Source: Ectocarpus siliculosus
Lineage: Eukaryota; Sar; Phaeophyceae; Ectocarpales; Ectocarpaceae
Length of the DNA stretch: 25,144 nucleotides
Reading direction: 5' to 3'
Assembly (NCBI GenBank): GCA_000310025.1
Contig: FN649755.1
Coordinates: 890,687 to 915,830, forward strand
Part shown: piece after piece, positions 20,700 through 25,144 of the stretch
Layout of the letters: the number at the start of each line of letters is the position of its first letter
Position numbering within the stretch: position 1 is the stretch's first letter
Program-made: the position numbers and the translations under genes
Notes under the pieces: generated by a model
Told to the model about the DNA's origin: nothing
Seen by the model: the letters and a program-made list of their open reading frames with translations, nothing else
Databases searched by the model: none

Positions 20700-22228
20700 G
20701 CAGGTTTTTGGTCAAACTTCACTTGGTTTTATTGTCACGCCCCCAGCTATAATTTTAGCCCAAATCCCCCGCCTATGATTGGCTGGCCTGGAGTGGTGCG
20801 GCGGTGGTGGTGGTGTAGGGGGGTCGCAGACCGCTGCAGGCGGCGCGGGGTACCGTGGGGTTTGTACAGTAGTTCGTGCGGATGAACTCCTGCCGTTCCA
20901 TGCGGTTTAATGTGAAGAAAAACAACAACAACAACAACAATGCAGTGAGAATGGGTTTCAGTCTCGTTCGCGAGGCGTTATTCTTGAACTCTGGAAACTG
21001 TCATCGTATCTTTATGTATGTATCGTGTGGCCTCTCTGTGAGGCTCCATCCATATCTAATGCGCCTGCGTCTCTTTCTCCGCCCGTTCTTTTTCGCGCTT
21101 CGCGAGAAATAATTTAATTATTTCTTTTTATGTATGGGATCTGAGCCGTTGTATCCATTCTGCGTGCGTCCATAGCGACTAGACCGACCAATGTAGGCTA
21201 TGGACAGTAGCCAAGGACCGAGGTCATCTTAGCAGATAGACATGATGACCAAGGACTGCTGTTAAGCATACGGTGTAGTTAATGTAGCTACAGATATACC
21301 ACCAACGATTTATAATCTGCACCAATCAGAGTGCTGAGTTGATGCTGGTCATCAAAGACGTGTGCATAGATAGATAGTCTATGATGTGTATAACGACTTT
21401 GAAAGTAGGACCGTCCGGAAGCTTGGCTCGGTTAAGCCTCGCACACCAGATCACTCTTGCTTACTATCCTCAGTTCGCCGCAAAGAGCTGTGAGCAGAAC
21501 GAGCTTGAGCCAACCCAGAGTCAACAAGAGACAAACTGCTGAGAGGCAGAGCACACACAAAGCCACGCTTGAACGCAAGTGCAACACACGTCCAGGCTAG
21601 AACCTGCAGAACTAAATAAAGAAGAGGCGGTATCGGTTCTCCTCACAGCGGCGCCATCGGCATCATGCTTCGGACACGCCTGCTTGCGCGTTGTCGGCTG
21701 TGTGCCGTGTTCGAGTAGCGTTCTTAGCGTCGCGCCGACGCCGCAGCACTCAAAGCCGGGCGTCGTCTCGGCCGCTGCGCCCACGGGCCAGAGCCGTGTT
21801 CGTCGCGTCGCCGCTGTCGCCGGAGCACACCGATCTCCACCGCGTCACGAGCACCGCGTTGCGTCCGCGTTCGTCCGCCGTGTCGCAGCTGCCGTCTGAC
21901 GAACCACGCGCGTGTTGGTACCGTCGGGGTATTGCCGCAGCGTCCCCGACGGGCGAGGGGCCGTTCGAAGAACTCGGCCACGGGGGATCGCGGGCGCCGC
22001 AGTGGTGGTCAGTACGGGCTGTGCGAGCATCGCCGAGGTCGGAGCCGCGCGCGACGGTCCTGCTCGCGTTCGCCGGAGCGGTACGTGCTGGAGCGTGTCG
22101 TCGGGGTCGCGTGTGTAACGGACATCGCGTCGATCGGGTGTCGGGTGTGTCCGTGTCCGTTGCGGTGTGGGTCGCGTTCGTCGGAGGTGTGTGCGCGTCT
22201 TGCGTTTGGAGGGCAAGCGGTCGACACG
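20700..22228. other. Flank and GC-rich leader, no supported gene
   Basis: An (AAC)n microsatellite lies at 20920-20940. A perfect 9-base-arm palindrome, AGAAATAAT-TTA-ATTATTTCT, lies at 21105-21125. From about 21640 the DNA becomes very GC-rich, and overlapping arginine-rich frames are open on both strands for compositional reasons. The stretch just upstream of 22229 may be a leader of the plus-strand element below, but no LTR boundary could be defined. Confidence 0.45.
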
Positions 22229-22860
22229 ATGAGCGCTGCTGGGTCTGCCGGGGGACCGGACGCGTCGCCGCCTCCGACTTCTGGGACGTCTTCCCCTCGG
22301 AGGGGGTGCGTCAGGTAGGTCCCGTGCGTCGCAGCGTGTGCGTCAGGGGCCGGTCACTCGGTCGCAGTCGGGTCGGACCCCTCAGCGGGGTACGACCGGT
22401 AGGTCCCGTACGTCTCCGCGCGTGCGTGGTGAACCGGTCACGCGGTCGCAGTCGAGTCGGTGCGGGCGTCGGACAACCCTGAGGGAGTACCTGCCGCGTC
22501 GGGGGGTGCTGGCCTCGCCGCCCGCTCGTGCTCCCGCGCGTTCATCGCGTCGTCTTGCGTCCCGTGTCATTGATTCGCGTTCCTATGCGTCGGTCTTGTC
22601 ACGTTCGGACTCGGAAGAGGGCGCCCTGGTCGGTGCACCTGCGCCGGCGGCATCACGGGCGGCGTCGCCAGCTTGGGTGACCCCGCCGGAGGCCGCGGAG
22701 GACTCCTCGGAGGCTGCCGGAGTGTCCAGAGAGGATTCCAGCGTGGAACAAACGCGGTTTGCCTATCACCTTCGAAACGTGCACCAAGATTTGAAACCCG
22801 ACGCGTACGTGCATCTAGACGAAAGCGCCATTAACAACCCGACGAGCTGCACGCCAAGAT
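22229..22860 (+). pseudogene. Arg/Ser-rich ORF start with coding tandem repeat, truncated
   Basis: The ATG at 22229 opens MSAAGSAGGPDASPPP. A shift at the G5 run near 22300-22305 moves to the frame that carries RVRQGPVTRSQSGR and, one repeat later, RVRGEPVTRSQSSR. The frame continues through SRSYASVLSRSDSEEG to TRFAYHLRNVHQDL, which looks like the His-containing half of a zinc-finger-like segment. Recognisable coding character ends near 22850-22870, where an opposing gag fragment begins. The layout resembles the N-terminus of a retrotransposon first ORF, but the family is not established. The open frame running on to 23123 is a shadow of the gag fragment. Confidence 0.45.
22314..22465 (+). 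repeat. 84-base tandem repeat in coding register, 1.8 copies
   Basis: Copy 1 starts at 22314 and copy 2 at 22398, both with GGTAGGTCCCGT. The unit is 84 bases (28 codons), so the frame is kept and both copies encode GRSR...RVR..PVTRSQS.R. Divergence between the copies includes many third-position changes. Confidence 0.75.
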
Positions 22861-23002
22861 ATCAAAGACCAGGTCCCATCCTGCCTGCCCCAGTTCTTGC
22901 GCCTGCCACTGAGGTATCTCCCCCCCCGCTGCACCGGAAGGCCCGTGCCACCATTTTCTTTTCCCGCTGTTTTCGTGTCGGAAGAAGAATGATGCTTGAG
23001 GC

Positions 23003-24180
23003 CTATCGCCGCTCACCCGACAGCGCCAACTGCCCCACGTCCGCCTCTGCCCCCGGTCCCGCCGCTAGCCTGGCCCGGATAGCATCGGGCGCCCTCCGTG
23101 GAGCTCCAGCGAGCCCCCGATGATGTGCCGCCCGAACGGAATCCTTGGGGTGCAGGAATCGGCAGTTGGCGTTCTCGCAGCCTCCCTTGACGTGCCCGAA
23201 GCAGGCGCGCGTCTCGCGGCGGTGGTACCCTGCACTCGTCCAGGATGCCCTCTCGTTGGGCGCCGGTCCTTCTTTGCGCATTACGCTTCGTCGGCGACAT
23301 GTCATCTGACGAAGGGGCGGCCAAAAATAGGCGGCATTTCCCAGCCCCCCGTACGCGATGAAGTTCCTCGTGGTGGTGAACTTGGAATTGGGCACCGGGG
23401 GATAGTGCTCGACGCCGACCCGAGGAGCGGGGTAACTCCCTCTGATAGAGAGCGCGACAGAGAACCAGTCGTTGGCGAACGTCATGAAACCCTCGTCAAG
23501 GAAGGACAGGAGAAGGCGCCGACTGGCGTCAGTCCGTGCCTCTTCGCGGCGCTTGCAGAGGTGATTGCCTACGTCGCGAAGCCCCTCGCGGAGGGCGTCT
23601 TCGAGAAGACGCAGTCCAGCGACACTCTCGCTGACGATGATGCCGTGCTGCGACACAAGGCGTCGCAGAATACCTCGATCGTGGTCTCGAACGACTCGTC
23701 GATGTTTACCGTTGCTGATGCTCTGTCGGACGACATACGCCAGTCCGAGACGCAGAATCGTGTCAAGGTGTTTAGCGTCGACGCGATCTGCGGGCTGATG
23801 TGGACTTCTGGGTATGATGCTTGCCACTGGAAGGCCGTGAGAGTGCTCATTAGGGGGCGCTGAGCAAGAACCAGCCAGGCCATGCGTGTGTGGTGTTTCT
23901 TCCACTTGGTCATTGTTTCCTTCAGGTCCATCTTGTGGACGGCCGCAGCGTCGCCGGCGTCGCCGCGGCCGGTGCCGGCCCCTGCGTCCCGAGCCGCTCA
24001 ACCTCCCCCGCAGACCCCCGACAGCGCCACCAAGCTGGCTCATGGAGAGGTCGTTGATTTGCGCTTGCATCTGATCAACCACCCCCCGGTGCTCCCCAGC
24101 CTTGTGCGGGAACGTCTAGGTGAGTTCTTGCAGGTGCTGCTGCAGAGCGGCTGTTGGTGACGGCCCCTCAGACCGAGAGC
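23003..24180 (-). pseudogene. Gag-like fragment with CCCH finger from a second retroelement
   Basis: Read on the minus strand, a coiled-coil-like start (ALQQHLQELT, then a TAG near 24119, then VVDQMQAQINDLSMSQLGG) is followed by a frame change near 23990. The segment from about 23930 to 23630 has G/C-ending codons in a second frame (MDLKETMTKWKKHH ... FQWQASYPEVHISPQIA). Another shift near 23620 returns to the first frame, with DALREGLRDVGNHLCKRREE, FANDWFSVALSIRGSYPAP and FIAYGGLGNAAYFWPP. A C-x7-C-x4-C-x3-H zinc finger at 23203-23150 follows, and the frame ends at 23003. The 359-codon frame from 24082 is therefore partly a shadow in its middle. Architecture parallels the gag of the DIRS-like element. 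No RT lies downstream, so this is a truncated copy. Confidence 0.6.
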
Positions 24181-24447
24181 GCGTGGCGGTGGCCACGCGC
24201 CGCGTCGCGGTCCCCCGGCCGTTCGCGCGAGGGCTAGAACACGTGCAGTCGCCCACCCTGCCCCCGACCTAACTGACGACCGTGCTGACGATCGTGCCGG
24301 CGTAGAACCAGTTGCCTCCGCACCGTGCGCATTCGTACGAGACGACGACCGCGTGACCCACGCCCTCGATCCCGCGCGTGTCTGGCCATGCTGAAAACGT
24401 TCGGGCGACGAAAATGGCCTCAGATTTCATCGACGAGTTGCATTGCA
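24181..24447. other. GC-rich spacer, no supported gene
   Basis: The upstream flank of the gag-like fragment contains a GCGCGTGGC...GCCACGCGC palindrome at about 24179-24202. No gene or repeat boundary is evident. Confidence 0.4.
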
Positions 24448-24855
24448 CTCCGGATCCGACTACCTACCGAGAAGGGGGCGATGGCCGAAGCCAGCCCCGA
24501 GCTCAGCAACAGGGCACCGTTCGAGAGACAATTCATTTTTGGTTGACATTGTTACGTCTTTATCGTGGTTGCCCTCCGGATCCGACTACCTATTGAGTTT
24601 TCAGCGTCGACCAAAGCCAGCCACCAACTCAACAACAGGGCACCGTTCGTGCGACGTTGTCCTTGCACTCCGGATCCGACTAGCCTACTATGTTTTAGGG
24701 GATGGCCAAAGCCAGCCACCACCTCATTAACAAGGCACCGTTCGAGCGACGTTGTATTTGCGCTTCGGATCCGACTGGCATACTGAGTTGGCGACGATGG
24801 CCGGAGTCAGCCGCCAACTCGGTAACAGGGCATCGTTCGAGCAACAATATTTCGT
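24448..24855 (+). repeat. Tandem repeat with a unit of about 95 bases, four copies
   Basis: Units start at 24448, 24574, 24668 and 24763 with CTCCGGATCCGACT (CTTCGGATCCGACT in the last). Each also carries a GCCAAAGCCAGCC-like block, an ACAGGGCACCGTTCG block (variants AAGGCACCG and GGGCATCG) and a CGACGTTGT-like block. Spacings are 126, 94 and 95 bases, so the first unit carries extra sequence. All three forward frames stay open through the array, but no protein is recognised. It is probably a minisatellite or the internal repeat of a non-autonomous element. Confidence 0.8.
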
Positions 24856-25144
24856 GTTTCGTTGCAAAGGAGATTTGGGGGGCGGCATCATGCATCATCA
24901 GCCGCGACCCCGTTTGGTTTTTGTCGTATTGGATAATTTTTCGTTTTTTAGTTGGCTATTTCCGTGCTGCAGCCGCGATGGCCGCCGAAGCGACCCCGCT
25001 GCTGCCACGTGCGCCTCAAACCGAATGACGAGGCGAAAAGAGAAGGAACGCATGAGGCAACGCCAATTGTGTGGCGCTCGGCGCGTCGTGTTCGCGTTCA
25101 TGTGCTTTGTGTTGAGAAGCACAATGACCACTACACCACTAGTC
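24856..25144. other. Window end, no supported gene
   Basis: The repeat decays after about 24855. The remaining bases hold only short overlapping frames without recognisable features. Confidence 0.4.

Noticed and set aside
22338-23123. Single 261-codon plus-strand gene
   Set aside because: The part after about 22860 is antisense to the gag-like fragment, whose minus-strand frames have better motifs and codon endings.
1-25144. tRNA, rRNA or snRNA genes
   Set aside because: No cloverleaf with A and B box spacing and no conserved rRNA or snRNA segments were recognised by eye; a covariance-model scan could still find diverged ones.

Overview
The window looks like nuclear DNA of an intron-rich eukaryote. 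The best evidence is a minus-strand gene that can be joined through about a dozen GT-AG introns with consistent reading phases, and there are no bacterial-style operons. CAG/CTG-rich low-complexity DNA, DIRS-type retrotransposons and introns of roughly 80-400 bases would suit a stramenopile such as a brown alga, but that assignment is inference. No convincing host housekeeping gene, tRNA or rRNA was found. The window is a graveyard of mobile elements separated by apparently non-coding DNA.

Region by region: (1) 1-3037 is non-coding DNA with one copy of a dispersed repeat (about 1225-1340). (2) 3038-9803 is a nearly complete but decayed tyrosine-recombinase retrotransposon of the DIRS/PAT/Ngaro type on the minus strand. 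In transcription order it carries a glutamine-rich gag with a CCCH finger, an array of short hairpins inside an open frame, reverse transcriptase-RNase H, and tyrosine recombinase. Its split direct repeats (A1 ... B1-A2 ... B2) define both ends almost to the base. (3) 9804-14151 is mainly non-coding, with a second copy of the dispersed repeat and two clusters of a degenerate TTTTCGGCG motif. (4) 14152-20552, minus strand, is a 13-exon gene for a DDE-transposase-like protein of about 1,400 residues with zinc-binding modules, a D...D...E core and a possible SAP-like C-terminus. It is broken by at least two frameshifts. GTTCCACC-type inverted repeats at 12847-12882 and 20668-20699 may be its transposon ends. 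(5) 21126-22860 contains a plus-strand arginine/serine-rich open frame with an 84-base coding tandem repeat; it is cut off by (6) an opposing gag fragment with a CCCH finger (about 23003-24180). (7) 24448-24855 is a tandem repeat with a unit of about 95 bases.

The most unusual observation is the hairpin array at 6923-7632. About fifteen short palindromes share a nearly constant six-base loop (TGTCCG on the plus strand), while their stems differ in sequence yet stay complementary. Fifteen successive loops lie in the same codon register, so the minus strand encodes a recurring Ala-Asp-Thr. This looks like a family of in-frame palindromic mini-elements, or a selected RNA/peptide repeat, inside a retrotransposon.
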